Shown here: piece after piece, positions 44,001 to 58,398 of the stretch
How the letters are laid out: each line of letters starts with the position of its first letter
Position numbering within the stretch: position 1 is the stretch's first letter
Program-made: the position numbers and the translations under genes
Assembly (NCBI RefSeq): GCF_021134715.1
Contig: NC_060023.1
Coordinates: forward strand, 1,984,001-2,048,000
Origin: Daphnia pulex
Lineage: Eukaryota; Arthropoda; Branchiopoda; Diplostraca; Daphniidae
Length of the DNA: 64,000 bases
Direction of reading: 5' to 3'
Notes under the pieces: model-generated
What the model saw: only the letters and a program-made list of their open reading frames with translations
The model's database searches: none
Told to the model about the DNA's origin: nothing

Positions 44001-47000
44001 CGAGTTGTCCATCAATCGATCCACCACCGACGGACCGCTGGGTCCGTTGCCGTGAACGGCCCGCCTCCACCTGGACGGCCTGGGAATTTTATTTGTAAAT
44101 CCAATTAATAACAAAATCGATAAAGAAATTGGAGAGGATTTCGTCATCAATTTCAAAATTTTTACCGGGCCTCCGATTCCCGTCGATGGGCTGGCCCGCC
44201 GGACGGCGGTGGGCCCATGTGAGCAGCGTCGACCACGTCCTCGTAGGCGGGCGGCGGCGAGTCGAAAAAGACTTCGTCGTCCAGGGTGACGTCGACGCAG
44301 CCGAGATTGGCCGTCCCGCCCGTGTCCATCGTCACGTCCGGCGGCAGGGGCTGGGCATTGCCCAGGGAGCCGCCGGCCGAGCGCGAGGACGAGTCGGTCC
44401 GGTTGTTGGCTCCTCCTGGACCACCACCACCACCACTTCCACCTGGACCACCGGGCAGCGAGGACGAAGCGGCCGAGGCGGTGACCGCAAAGGCCTCCCG
44501 GGACACGCTGCGTGAGCGGACCGACTCCTCGTCGGGTCCGTTGGGTCTGAGCCGGACGATGGCCGTGGCCAGGTAGGCCAGTCCGTCCCAGGTCATCCTG
44601 GCCACCGACTCGCGCCGCTTGAGCCGCGGATGAATCAGCAAAGTGCTGGTGGATCCGTCGGGGATCGATCCGCCTTCCGGCGAGTCGGCCACTCTCTCCA
44701 ACGGGATGGCAGCACCGGCGCCGTGCCCGTCCACCAGATCGCGCGACTCCAGTCCTTCCTGTTGGATCGAAAAGAAAAATAATCAAAACTAAACAAACAC
44801 ACACAGAGACGGCCTTTGCCATTTGGACTGGCTCCGCCCACTTCTTCAGCACACACACACAGAGTTGAATCATGATTGCTCTCGGCCCGTCCGTCTCTTT
44901 CTCACAAAGTCCCCAGAGTTTCAGCTCGGGACAGAGAGAAAAGGAAATCGATAGCTCCGTTTTCCATCTCTCTCTCTCTTCTTTCCATTCCGTTCCGCCA
45001 GTCTACCACCACACTTGTAGTGTGTGGTGGTAGACTGGATGTATATTTTGCCATCTTATTTCGATCCAGCTCCTCGGCTACGTGCACGGGGAGAGAAGAA
45101 GGAAGGAAGGAGTGGCTAAAGTTAACAAAGCAAACAACAAAAGACGGAAAAAGTGGGCGTGGTTTTCTTCTCTGTGAGTCTTTGACGTCAAAACATTTTT
45201 TTTTTATTATTCCGGGCCGGGTTTTTTTGCGTGGGCAGACAAACTCGACGTGTGTGCATATCGACAGTTGCCCAATTTTTTATTTATTTTTCTATTTTAT
45301 TTAATCAGAAAGAATTGACAGACTTTTGATTTTGTTTCTTTCCCATCGTGACGAAGGATTCCGGTCGATGGATCGATTCTTTTGTCAAAGGAGAAGGAGA
45401 GAGTAGAGAGGGAGGATAGTGGGTGCACTTACGTCGTGTGAGCAGGATTCCCGTAGTGTTCCGCAGCGTCGTTCCGCCAATCTCCTCCGTCTGTCCTCCC
45501 ATCTCTGCCGGAGTTCGCTCTCTTTGCTCTCGTCCAGCCCGAAGAATGTGGCCGCACTCTGTTTGAAATACCTGCAAAAGAAATAAAATAAGGATCATGA
45601 TCAAATGTTTACTCCAATTTTTGTCACAGACGCAACTGGATTGCAACTCTTTTCTTTTGAACAAAACAATCCGGGATAGTTTTTCCCCCCCAGCTGGAAA
45701 TAGAAACAGACGGAATAACCAGTTGGATCGATGACAAAGGGGAAAAAAGAACAGACGGCCTTGTTCCCGATCCACCCCTTGTACAAAGTCGCCACTTCAA
45801 TTACTTTCCAAAACGTTTGGGATCATTTTTCCTTTTTTTCTACTCAACAAAAATTCCTGGTGACATTGGGGGATCGTTTCGAAGGGGTTCAACTCCCGTC
45901 CCAGACACACACAAAAGAGACGGACGGAAAAAATTTGAAAAGGTCGGCGGGGATTTTGTAGGATCGACTCTTTTTGTGACAAAATGTTGTCTTTACTCTT
46001 TGACTGCCTCGGTCCTAGACAAGGATCGGCTGAGCCCGACCCGATGATTGGGGTTGCCAGAGACGGCCAACGGGTCCATCCGGTGAGCTTGCTGCTGCTG
46101 AGATTCAACCGACGGGTTCATCTGCACCGACTGCTGCTGCTGGAGAGCTCCGATCCTGGCCGACGACGACGAGGCCGGGGCCGGTGTAGACACCGAGCGG
46201 TGAAAACCCTGGCCCGGCGAGATCTTGGGCTGATGTTGAGCACCGTTCTGGGCGGCCATGGTGAATCTGCACATTGAATAGAGAAACACAATTAGTTTTA
46301 CGATTCAACAAAGGACCATCAAAGAACTGTGAAGCCCTCGAGATAATAATGAGGGACTGTGATACACGTTTCCAGGATTTGTTCTTCTTCGTGAAAGACA
46401 AAGGAATGTCAGGAATCTGAAACGGGGGGAAACCTTGTGGTGGGGAGGAAGAGATCTCCCTGGGAGTTATTCCACGCCACCAGGAATCATTTCCTCTTTC
46501 TGAGAAAAGAACTGCAATGAAAGGGGAAGCTTCATTCTGGGCTTGGCGCCCACTAGCTGTGTGTCTGCGGTGATGTGGCTTGTGGTCTCTCAGCACTGGC
46601 TGTCGCTACAAAAGAAGCTTTGGCCAACGCTTACACACACAAACACTTTTGAGGCCTCCACAAAAAAAAAACAAGGGGAACATAAAAGATCAGACTCGGA
46701 GGCGTTGTTGGAAGCCTCACTTTTGTTTTTTCAGGAGACGATCGTGTGGATTTAATGGGGCGACATTTTCCCCGCCGACAGGATGTGACTCGAAAGCTCA
46801 AAACGGAAGTTGTGGGTCGCAGCCGGGTGGTGGGGAAGAAAACAAAATAAAAAAAAGAAGCCAATCGAACAATAACACTTTGTCCTTTGTTACCAACTTG
46901 GCGACATTTCTGCTGTTGTCATTATCTTAAAAAAATTCTGACATTGGCATTTTTGGATTATTTCGTCATCTGCTCGAAAAATGGCGGCGTTGCCACATTT

Positions 47001-50000
47001 GATCGAATTTAAACTAATTTTTCATTTTGCAAATTGATTTCATTTTTTAATAAATAAACTCCCCAACCAATTTTCAATTGAAGGGGAGGCTGGGCTACTT
47101 ATTTATTATTCAAATTCTCGTGAGCACACTCTTTTAATCATAATAAAATGGAGAAATGCCTCAGGGGAAGTTGACGGAGGACGGTGGGCGGAGCTTAATC
47201 ACAGCAGTTTCGTCAAATAGTTTGTGTGTGTAGACTAGTACTGTGTAGTTCCAGGTATGTTTGATTTGAACCTAATCGTTTTTTATTCGGGGAGAAAAAA
47301 CACAAAACGTACATTGAATTGACAAACCAAGATGGCCGCCAAAATAAAAATACAACCCCCTCCCCCTTCTCCCCCCCCCCACCAATCCAGCTGTCGATTT
47401 GAAACATTAACGCTCACGCACACGATTCCTTATGTATAAATCGGTCGTACGGGCCGCTACTACTTTTTTTCTCTCTCTGTTTTCCTGGAAATACAATCAC
47501 ATGAAAGAAGTTAAAAGAGAAAAAGTATCTAACTTTAACTTTCTTTTTGGACATGTAGACGACATGCACGCACGAGCTGCCCGGCAAACGACACACACAC
47601 ACAAGATGGCCTTATAGATGGATCGATATTATCGGCTAGAGTTTTTGCCCGGCTATTAAATTATTATTATTTGGGAGATTTTGGTTTGGTTTTTGTCCTT
47701 TTCGAAAATTCCCGCCATTAATTTTTGAAATGAAAAAATGGCGGGGAATTCAAATCGATCGATATGATTGATTGATTTATACCTGATTGGTTCGTTGCTG
47801 GGCAGACTGTGGAGTTCGGTGCGGACGCCAAGCTGCTGGGAATGATTGAGCCCGCCCTTGGCCAGCCCCGGCTGGAGGGACGGGCCGGGCGAAGTGCCGG
47901 AATTGCCGCCGGAAACGGATGACGAGCCGATGGCGGGATATTTCGAATTCAACGATCCGCCGCCGCTGTTGTTGAACGCCGGGTCCATTCCGGCCGACGA
48001 GAAGTGACGGCCCGTCGAGCTGCTGGCGAAGCCGTAGCCGGGCGAGGCCAGCACGGCCGTCGGCTGCTGCTGCTGGATGCTCATCATTTTCGAGGCGGAA
48101 TTGCTTCCGTATGCGGATGAGTAGCTGCTGGTGGTGGCGGCGGCGGCTGCGGCCGCCACGGCCGCCACCGGCCCGGCTGACAGGTGCGGCCCGCCCCCGC
48201 ACAACGAACAAGTGTGATGGATGTGGTGGTGGTGGTGGTGGTGATGTTGTTGCTGTTGTTGCTGCAGTTGCGGATGCGAAGGTGAGCCGCAACACGGGCA
48301 ACATCGGCTGGACGCGCTGCTGGGCAATCCGCCCAGCGGCTGGTACGGCCCAGCACTCTGAGCCACCGAGTAAAGTCCCTCCGGGTTGTTGCTAGTGCTG
48401 CCGGACCCGCCCGTCAAGCGCCCAGGCTGTTGCTGTTGCGGTTGTTGTTGCTGTGGTTGCGCTAATAAGGAATGATCGCCGCTGGCGCTGCTGCTGCCCA
48501 GCGACGAACCCCGGCCCGTCACCACGCTACTCGAGTAGCTGGCCAAACTGCTGCTGTAATAATCGAACGGCGACGAAGGGCCGGGCGAGGGCCGGCTGGT
48601 GCCCGACAGCTGGATCGGCTGCTGCATCCGCATCTGCTGCCCGGCCGAGACGTCCAGTCCGTTGTTGCCGGCCGACAGGCGTCGCTGGTACTGATGCTGC
48701 TGGACCACCAAGGCCGGCGAGGCCGTGTCGTACAGGTTCTCGTTGGAGGCCAGCTGGCCCGAGACGGCCAGGCCGGCCGATTGTTTAGGACCAAATTCAA
48801 ATTCCCTACGCATGTCCGTCCCGCTCTCCGCCGGCGAAATGATTTGCTGTTGTTGTTGTTGTTGTTGTTGGCGGTCGCTGCTGGACTTTGGCTGCCGGAC
48901 ACGAGTCCCGGATTGGTTGAGACTGCTGTTGCCTCCGGCCGCGTGATTGGCCATAATCATCCGCTCCATCCTGGACAGGACCAGATAATCTTCCGGCCGC
49001 AAAGCGCCGGCCCGGAGTAACTTGTCCAGCAAGACGGAAGTCTCCATTTTGGGTTGTTGGAGGAGTCCGGCCGCAGCGGCGGATGAGCCCGAGGAGATCC
49101 CCAGATTTCCGGAATTGACTTGGCCGGCTCCGCTTCCGGCCGGAGAAGATCCCTGCCCAGCTTGCAGCTGGACGTTGTTGCTGCTGCCCGGCAATTGATT
49201 CCGGACTTTGCGTTTGACCGGCCGCCTTAGAGTGGCTATGCCGGCCAGTCCGTCTTCCGAGCGGATGTGACCCCCTCCGCCCATCATGTCCGGATACAGC
49301 GACGACTGTTGTTGTTGTTGTTGTTGCTGCTGGAGTCGCATCTTCTGGCCGCAGGTGCATTTCCGGCTGATTCCGTCCGATCCGATGGCCGTCCGGTGAC
49401 ATCCTCCCCCGCTGCTGGACACGGAAGAATCGTGATCGACATCCATCCAGCCGGAAGAAGCCGGAACTGTCGAGTGGTTGTTGCGGGGCTTCCGGGCGGC
49501 CGTCAGCGAATATCCGTCGCTTCCGTTGCGGGACGGACGGCCCCGGAGCGTGGCGTATTGCGGAGGAATCTGAACCCAATTGACTCCGCCGTCACCACCT
49601 CCGCTCCTCATTCCGTCGTGCTGTTGTTGTTGTTGTTGCTGTTGTTGCGGAATCTGCTGGTCAGAGTTGCCCAGCATGGAGTCGCCGGGCGGAGGCGAGA
49701 GGAAGTGGAGGTCATCCGACGGTGAACTGACGTCAATGCCCAGCGGCGGAAGCAAATTGGCCGTCTCAAAGTCCAGCAGCGGCGGAGGCGGAATAAATGG
49801 CTCCCTGTCCGACTCCATTCCGCCGGCCGGATGCAGGTGGTGGTGGTGGTGCTGGGCGGAGAGCGGGTCGGACGACGTCCAGCGACTTTGCTGCTGGTCC
49901 TTGCCGTTCAGGAGGTTCTCGCTGGACCAGCAATGCGGACTCAACCGCCTGGACGACATGCTGTTGGTCAGCGACTCCTGTTGTTGGTGTTGTTGCTGTT

Positions 50001-50346
50001 GTTGCGACCTCGACCGCGACGGACTGGAGCTGGCCGTCAAGTGTCGCCATCCGGAGGATGAGGAGCTGTTGGACGAGGCCGTGTCGTTCAGCGGCGTCCA
50101 GCAATCGGAGCCGACGGCCGTCGAAAAGTCCGGCTGCTGCTGGCCCAGCAATCTCGACTGTTGTTGTTGGCTGGACGATTTGGAGTGATGGCGGATGGGC
50201 GTGGCCTGGTGGAGACCCACTGACGACAAACTCCCGCAACTGCCGGCCTGCTGCTGCTGCTGCTGGACGGCCAACGGTTGCCAGCTCCTGGCCGACTGCT
50301 GATCCTCGTCCAGCAATTCCTGTTGTTGTTGTTGTTGCTGGTTCAT
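41063..50346 (-). CDS. iRhom: iRhom (rhomboid-5/RHBDF-type pseudoprotease)
   Basis: Fourteen coding exons on minus: 50346-47783, 46266-45997, 45571-45433, 44758-44166, 44079-43957, 43852-43666, 43595-43521, 43444-43283, 42509-42421, 42346-42150, 42078-41990, 41916-41662, 41574-41399, 41333-41063; about 1,729 residues. iRhoms are ER/Golgi multipass proteins that guide trafficking of EGF-family ligands and ADAM17. The first 855 residues are low complexity with many poly-Q runs and a His run. Then follow the conserved cytosolic block ([14 protein letters not shown]), the first membrane span ([20 protein letters not shown]), the cysteine-rich iRhom loop ([45 protein letters not shown]) and the rhomboid core ([53 protein letters not shown]). 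Unusually the former active site reads GPSG: Ser1585 and His1637 are both kept, but the iRhom-type proline is present. A noncoding leader exon probably joins at TTTCAG near 50,396. Confidence 0.9.
44998..45038. repeat. Perfect 17-bp stem hairpin in an iRhom intron
   Basis: CCAGTCTACCACCACAC, a 7-base loop TTGTAGT, then the exact complement GTGTGGTGGTAGACTGG. It lies in the intron between 44,758 and 45,433. At 41 nt it is too short for a typical microRNA precursor. Confidence 0.9.
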
Positions 50347-53300
50347 TCTTCTTGGCGCTTTCTAGCTCTTTGACTAATGGCGGATATCCTCTGAAATACA
50401 TATCAATCGGAAATCAATTAAATATCATAATTTATTCATTTTCTATTATACTATGTGTGTCATTGTTTTATTTATAGGTCATGTCTATTCGATTTGGCAC
50501 GTTGCCAATCTCATTTTATTCGTATATAAAATGATTCAAGAAATGGCTTAAACGAATGCTGGGATTACGTCATTTATCCTGATTATATTATATAGTGCCG
50601 ATTTCATCCAAAATTCTGTACATTATTATGTCAGATATTTATGATGATGATAATAGCAATCGTCTTTTTGTATGCGAAACAATACAACTGCTGATCGTTA
50701 CACATAGAGGCTATGCAGTCCGCCGAAAATTTCAGCACTTGATGAAAAAGGTTTCCAATCGATTTTTGATTGCATCCATTAATGAATAATCAACCATATA
50801 ACTAGACATAAAAGGTTTCGTACTCTCGAAATGAAAACGAATTATATCATAGATAATAGAAGGGCTGCTGATGTGGGGTTTCCTCTGACGCCCGCCTGTG
50901 TAGTACTATACGGCCAGCAATGCATGGTCATTTGATTTGAAAATGGATTACATTTGGAAATGTATATAAATATACACACAAAGTCGTCCGTTGTGTCACA
51001 TCGACGTATAGTAAATTTTCCCTTTTATTCTTTAGGGCCTATAGAGCACAAATGCATGCTGAACGACACTATACTATAGCCTATAATATCTGGGGCAGCC
51101 AATCACCGTGCGTGATTGAACACGCTGGACAGATAGTAATGCGATCTATTATAGATATATAGATCCGCAGATAGACGAGAGATATACACAGCAGCAGCAG
51201 TACGAAGCCAAGAATATATAACGACCGTGGCCATCGATTTCCGATATTATATCACAGCAGCAGCAGCACAGCAGCAAATAATAAAAAAACAAATCGCGAT
51301 ATTAATGTGCTGCTGCTGCTGGACCAACGCTTTTCGAATGGTCGTTATATTTATATATAGAGTAAATACTATATAATATACATACTACAATATAGGCTAC
51401 AATGTATGCTGTCTAACCTATAATATAGGATAGGCCTATATAATACATGTAATGGACAAAGTCTTCTTTTGTCTAACCCTGCCTTTTCGTTATTACTTTA
51501 TTTATCTTTGTTAAAAGGCGAATGTGAGAGGCTCATAATATCTGTGATGTGATGGTGATGACGGGTGATGACGAACCTCATCTCTCAATATCTTTTCTTT
51601 GCAGTCGATTCTATTCATTCAAATTATATAAATAATACAATAACTTGTCAAAGATTTCGTTGCATTTCTTTGACGACGTCATTTCCGACCTTTCCAACAA
51701 CTGAAAAGGGGAATTTTAATTGGTTTTTATTAAAGTCATCAATAATTCTTCTTATATTTAGACTCTACTTCTTTTTATAGTTTGATCATATTACATGAGG
51801 AATTTCATTAGGACCGACGTTGTTATTGATCATAATATAGGCCGGTATATCCCAATACAGCTCTGCATAGGCTGTTTTAATGTCATTCTGCCAACATCGA
51901 GATGGAGGAATAAAAATAAAAAAAGATGTAGCTATTATATAAATTACAATAGCATCTCCAGACCTTATTTTTTCTTTGTTATATTCATCTCAGACAGTCT
52001 GTGATCCCATATCCTATTAGGTTTGTAGGCCTAATAAATATTATATCTCCTTTTCTTTTCTAAAAAAAGGTTTCGACGACAAATTTCTCCTGATGTTTCC
52101 ATCCAGCTGTTCCCTATACATATCTATATCTCTAATGCCAAATAGCTATATACTACACACGCCAGCATCATGCTGCTGTCACAATAGAATCGAATCAATA
52201 TCATCCTGGAATAGTATATAATAATAATACTGAAAAGATGGACATTCATTTCTCCGAGGATGAAAAGATCACAGGCCTATTTATGGCTCTCTCCTATTAG
52301 GATATCAAAATCATATTTCTGATTTGGGTATATAGTATTATAGAGGCTACCAGTCTTTTTGATTCCTTCTCAAAAGAAACTGAATAAATTTGGATTTCTT
52401 ATATATCTTTGACACACAACTGCGCAATTTAATTTCCCAGCATTTCCGTATAGGCCTATGTATAGAATAATAAGAAATCGCAAAGATTTCGATCGATATA
52501 TATTCCAGCACTACTTATAGCCTATATTCCAGTAAAATATTATACATGATATCGTCAATCATTATAACTAAACCTATAAACATTAATTAAATAATTAGCC
52601 TATTATGGTGGCTGACTGATGTGATGAATGCTCATTTTACTGATGAAATATTATATCGCCACAATCGAAAATGAACCCAAAACCTCATTTATACATCACA
52701 TATATAAATAATAGCTCTGTATAATATACGTTTCGACTTAGAAAATTATAAATAAATGATCCCACATGCTGCTGATTCTCAGAATAAATGATTTCCGCAG
52801 TTGCATTTCCATGCAAGGCCGCCCACATCACAACAGCATCATCAAATCAATAACTGCTTCTGTCGAACATATATATACATAGTGCTGTATACCTACACAC
52901 TGACGGCTGCATCACTTATGGAAGCCATTCGAATTTATCCTCGACACAATCATACAAAAAGAAAACTCCAATCGCCGAGAAAGAACTCGACGGTGTGCTG
53001 CTGTGTATATTATACATTAATAATGGAATCTTTTTTTTCCAAAATTTAAAAAAGCTTTTCCTTTTCTCTAATATAACCAACAGCAGCAGCAGCAGCAGCA
53101 GCAAGTGCGAGAAGAATTATTATGATACTGAAAAACAGGGTGTGTTATACAACACTCGGGGTAATATTTGATATTGTTGTTGCTGGCCCTGAATCTTTTC
53201 TATACACTAGTCGGAATATTTATAGAAGTTATGATAAAATTGATTTATAAACTGATGCTGTGCTGACGCATTATAATGTATAAAAGAACCGCAAGTCGCT

Positions 53301-56300
53301 AGCTATAGCCGCTGCTGCTGTGCTGCGCTATGATGCGCTGCTGTGCGAAATGTCGACTTTTCAAAAGGTATTTCCTCGCCGTCATATCGATCGCCAACCC
53401 CAACCATTGTTGCTGTGGATATAATATCCATTTCTACATATATATACACACGTATACATTTAGCCGCCGCAGTATATTTACATGCAAATATGATGCTGCT
53501 CATCACTCGAGAGCAGCAGCAGCTAAATCATATTCCAACAGAAAATAGGCCTACAGCAGAGATGAGCAGTTGCACAGGCTCGTTCCATCATGTGCACAGA
53601 AGAAAATGGAGTCATTATAGAAAGGACGAGAACATCAGCCAGGCACACCCAGACAGTTGCTGGTGCGTGACATAGACTATGTCTGATGATGAGAACGCCG
53701 CATCTAATGATATACGTGCGTCATCTCGACGCTCGAATTACAATCAATCTTATTTATTTTCAAAAAGGTAGGATAGATATAAATATCTAACAGGACGCTG
53801 AATTCTTTGGGTTTTCTCTAGAAACTCGGCGCGGATGAGACACGAATGTCTCTCGATATGTTGGTTCAAGAGGTCGCATCCAAAGGATCTATAGAGAGGA
53901 GGGAGAACATATGGAAGTGTATCAAAGATCAAAAGCTAAAAAGAAAAGTAGATACAGCAGCCCCAGCCACTCTTTTCTTTCTTCACTTGTATAACGCCCT
54001 CTGACGTCGATCCATCCAACTTGAAATTGCTTCAATTGCACTGCACGTCTTCCTTTCTCTCCCTATTTTCCTTTAGCACTTTTTCAGAGATATAGTGTAT
54101 ATAGACTTAAAATTGACGTTCAGAAAGCCTTATTTTAATAGCCAGATATATTATAGCGACGTATATAGCCTATAATGACTTCAATTTATTCGGCGAAAAA
54201 GCGCGAAAAAGACAGATCAGATCGATCTCTGGCTATTATAATGATATCCCCATCATCCTAGAATAACAATGATATTATAAGCTGGAAAAATATTTATATA
54301 ATAAATGAAAGATTTATCAACTGGCAAATTTTATAAACTACAAATTACCGATCTGAATATTATAAAGGACATTTAATGCATGTAATTGAACGACTCAAAG
54401 AGTCTTCAAAATTGGCCTATACACTCTATAGAGTCTGTCTGATGTATAGCCTATAGCCTACGTCCAAGTAGATATATAGGTGTGATGGAGGACGAACATG
54501 TCGTGTGTGTCTGTACTTTGAACACAACCTCGTCGCCTTCACAATATAACTTGCAGCCCAGCAAAAAGTCTAAGGGAGAGCAGCAGCAGCAGACGTTGAA
54601 TGTATATACAGGATCTATATAGGTGCTGTGCTGCTGCCTTCTATAGAGCTTGCGCCGCTAGCGCCACGACGTCGTCTATTGATTATTCTCCTCCCCTCCG
54701 TACATGCACCACCTCGGCACAGCAGCATATATAGAACACGGCCATGTATAGTATAAGAGCCGAATACATAAGATAGAGAGAGACTCTACACATGATATGT
54801 ACTTAACCATTAGAGACATGTAAGAAGAAGAAGATGGAGAATGTCGAGTAGTAGTATTGCCACCCCCACAAGTATTGATTCAATTATAAGGAGCTGCTGG
54901 CCTATTTATATTTTGATTAATTCTAATATAATAATATTATTATACCTGATATATTATATGTGGAATTTGTGTGTTTAGGTTTTATGATCGGCGAAGAGGG
55001 AGAAGAAGAGAAAGGATCGACTGTCGATTTGGTCGTCCTTTTTCTCCTTCTTCGGCTCTGTTGAGGCTGAGGCTGGTCCAAGAGGCGACACGAATCATCG
55101 GCTGGATCCTAACCGACGACGTCATGATCTGTGCTGATGATGGACGTCCAATCAGACGACTCGACGATGACAGACATCAATACAAAATTTCTTTTCGTTG
55201 GGGGGTCTAATTTGATGTGTTTGGTTGCGTTAGAAAGGATTCGGTGTTTGTCGTTAGATCAAATAATATATTTAAATATATATAGATATATATAGATCTA
55301 AGAAAATGAATTAGATTTCCAATCAATCCGACGAGGATGGATATCCATGATTATTCAATTCAAATTTCTTTGTTTTGGTCGTTTATATGTAAATCACAAA
55401 AATGTCGGAATTTCGAATCAATTTTTTGAATTTTTCCCACCCAGCACTTTTTGGCGATTTCTTTTTCGTCGTTTAAAAAAGAAAATCCACACACACACAC
55501 TTTACACACACACACTGTCCACTGCAACACAGCCACACACACGCACACACACTCACACAATTACAAAAATCATTGCTGTGAGACGCAATAATTTCACGAT
55601 GAATAATATCAAATCCAAAAAATGAATTTTCACTTTTGTTGTTTTTTTCTCTTCCGTTCTTTCGTGAAGAATTTGGTCGTCTTCACTGCTGGGTGTGGCG
55701 ATGGCCTTCTGGATGGTCGGGACGAGCGGTGCCAGTAGAAACGGCGGCCATGTTGGATCCCGTTGGCTCCTTGTTCACCCACCCCCTCTTGCTGGCGGAC
55801 GTGCAGCAGTTGTATAGGTGATGCGCGCGTTCGCGTTTGGCGTGAAACGGGGTGGCACCACCCTACCCTACATAGGAGAGCTGTGCTGCTCCTCCTCTTA
55901 TACATGCTGCGTCTTCTACTGCTGCTCCTAGCCCGGCCGAAAAAGTTTCTTTTTCTAAATTTTCAGTATGTAACAGCAGCACAGCACAGAGCTGAATCAA
56001 TTTCCTTTTTGTTGTTGTTTTTGCGGGGGGTTGAAAAGAAAAGGAACTGCCGTATACATACACACACATCCATTTGCTCCTGCTGCTGTATAGCTCCTTG
56101 CGCCGGCGCTTTGGCTCTTGTGTAGGCTGCAAAAGCAGCAGACGACATGCACATTTCAGCTCTTTTATTTTGATATTAGCTAATATTTAGTTAAATATTC
56201 TTAATGATTTCTACAAGCCAATTGGGTGTGTCTATAGCTCTGGAGGTTGGAGCATATATAAGGTAAAGCTCCTTGAGACCAAACATCTGCTGTGTAACGA

Positions 56301-58398
56301 TTTATTTAGAATTATATCCTCTAAGTTATAAATAACATTTGAAGTCATCCCGAGTCTTTCGTAAAAAATATCCAAGTTTGAATTGACTTTGCTGCCCACC
56401 ATCATCTACATATTATAACACGATTGAACGACCTTGTCGTGGCTTATAATAGCCTAAATATTAAATCAAATGGACAAAATCAGAGAAGTAATACATAATC
56501 GGATAGATGTAATCGAATTAATGTTTTCGTTTATATAATACTCGATAAATGATGTCTATATAGAAATAATTGATTGAAGGTGGACTTTTGTGTGTCTATT
56601 ATATTCATTACTATCTATATAAATGTTGGTGGTTGGTCGGATGAATGGATAAACTATAGGCGACATGTATTATCGATTCCAGCAAAGTATAGAAATGTTG
56701 GGATATAATATATGCACGCTCCGGTGGGGGGTCGCATGAATTTTCGATGCCAGGAAAAGACCTTGAGGACCTCCTTTTTTCATTACAAACTGTCAACTGT
56801 ATAGAGAGACGAAGAAAATAAGACCAGGCCAAGGATATATATATGGTTCTACGAAACAGGATGTTATTAGGCATTAAGTTCGTGCAAACTTTTCGATTCC
56901 CGCTTGAATCAATGTCAGTAATTATTAAAAGGCCCCTGTATATTATAAATATTAGCCTACATCATCACATCTAAACGCACTATATATCCAAGTTAAAAAA
57001 TAATAATTTTAAATGAGAGCCAATAAATTCCAATAAGTCGGTTTTAATGAGCTATTATTTTTCAAGAGGCTCCATAAAAAGACTTTGTCTTGTAGCTAAA
57101 ATATACAAACGCGTCAAACCCCTTTGTGATTCCAAAAAGTTTTGACGATGAGTGATGGCCTGTTATATTAATAGGCCCAGCATATATTACGCAATGTGCT
57201 GGTATATTAATACAACAACACAAAGGAAAATCTAATGCCTCTAAAAACGATCTAAAATCCTCATCTCCGCGCGTCAGTCTCAACTTTGGCGTAGAACGAC
57301 CTCATATGCAAATCCTTATAAAGGGTGCGGTCTATGTCGTCGACAAATCGACACAAAGATGAGAGAATCATCTAAAATAAACCTATATTATATAACTTAA
57401 AAAATAACTTTTATCAATAGGCCCTATCCTGCCCAATATATAAATGTGTAGTTATCCTGTATATACATTTTAAGTTATTTTAGATATATATTCTACGGCC
57501 ATCTTCTTTGGCGCTCCCTGTGCAACCCATATAGAGTTTCCCTGTGCGTGTCGTATTGATCGCCCGACATTTCTAGACCATCCTCCTTTCCTTCCTATAT
57601 ATTCCTTTTTGCGCTAGCTCCTTGTGTGCTGAGCAGCAGCAGGAGCAGAGCAGAGAGGGCCCTTATATATATCCGCTGAAAGTTTCACGCAGTCTGACAG
57701 AACCTCGCCGAGTTTCTGTATATTCTTTGGCTCCGGTGCTGGCCCCCTTTTCTCTCGTCTCTCCATAGTCTTTATAGATGTATATAATACATTCTACATG
57801 GCGCTATACAGTATAGCTACTGCTGCTGCTGTGTGGCTCTGTGTGCGGTTGCCCCCCATACAGCGCCGTACAAAGTTTCTTTTGTGCAGTGTGGAATATA
57901 GGAAAAACATTAGGGAAAAGCACAGCACTCCTTATTCAAACATGGCCTAAGTTTTTATTTTTAAATGCGAATAAGGGCCTATATTTCTATACCTGACAGC
58001 AGTCAAATGATTATTTGCAGTTGTATTACAGATATACACATTTATTATTTATATTTTATGCTTCAGATTTTTATCCAGTGTATTGTAATAGACAGGTTTT
58101 GTTTCTATTATTATAGGCCTAACAATGTCTAAGAATGAATAGGGATAAATAGCCAATCTGTTTATCTTTTTAATAACTTTGATTATCAATTGGATACTGC
58201 ATGGACACATGCACATGGGGGGCGAAAAGAGGACATTGTTAGGCCTATAAAGTTCAAGGAAAATGTATGATGTATAACCCAAATATTAGATATAGTTTTG
58301 TGGGAATATAAAAGGGTGAGGTTGATGTACATTCGATTTTCTGGTTATAACAAGTCGTTAACCTACTTATTTAATAGGGATAGATTGACTGTAAACTT
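50347..58398. other. 8-kb gene-poor AT-rich tract with CAG/CTG triplets and TAGGCCTA words
   Basis: I found no protein domain on either strand; frames are under 121 codons and low in complexity. Recurrent features are short CAG/CTG runs (51,191; 51,256; 51,308; 53,081-53,103; 53,315; 53,512; 54,580; 57,630), many TATATA words, octamer TAGGCCTA (51,431; 52,026; 52,451; 53,546; 58,114; 58,240) and a CA microsatellite (about 55,490-55,560). Part is likely the 5' region of the iRhom gene with noncoding exons. Confidence 0.5.
53081..53103 (+). repeat. (CAG)7 triplet run
   Basis: Seven CAG units plus CA. The longest of several CAG/CTG runs scattered in the 51-58 kb tract. Confidence 0.9.

Noticed and set aside
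44162-44734. Separate 190-codon gene
   Set aside because: The frame is the central cytosolic exon of iRhom (44,758-44,166), joined on both sides by matching splice phases.
47777-50477. Long plus-strand and alternative-frame open frames opposite the iRhom exon (up to 257 codons)
   Set aside because: They are mirror products of GC-rich, triplet-repeat coding DNA; poly-L, poly-C and poly-R runs with no domain or start context. The Q-rich frame joins iRhom by splice phase.
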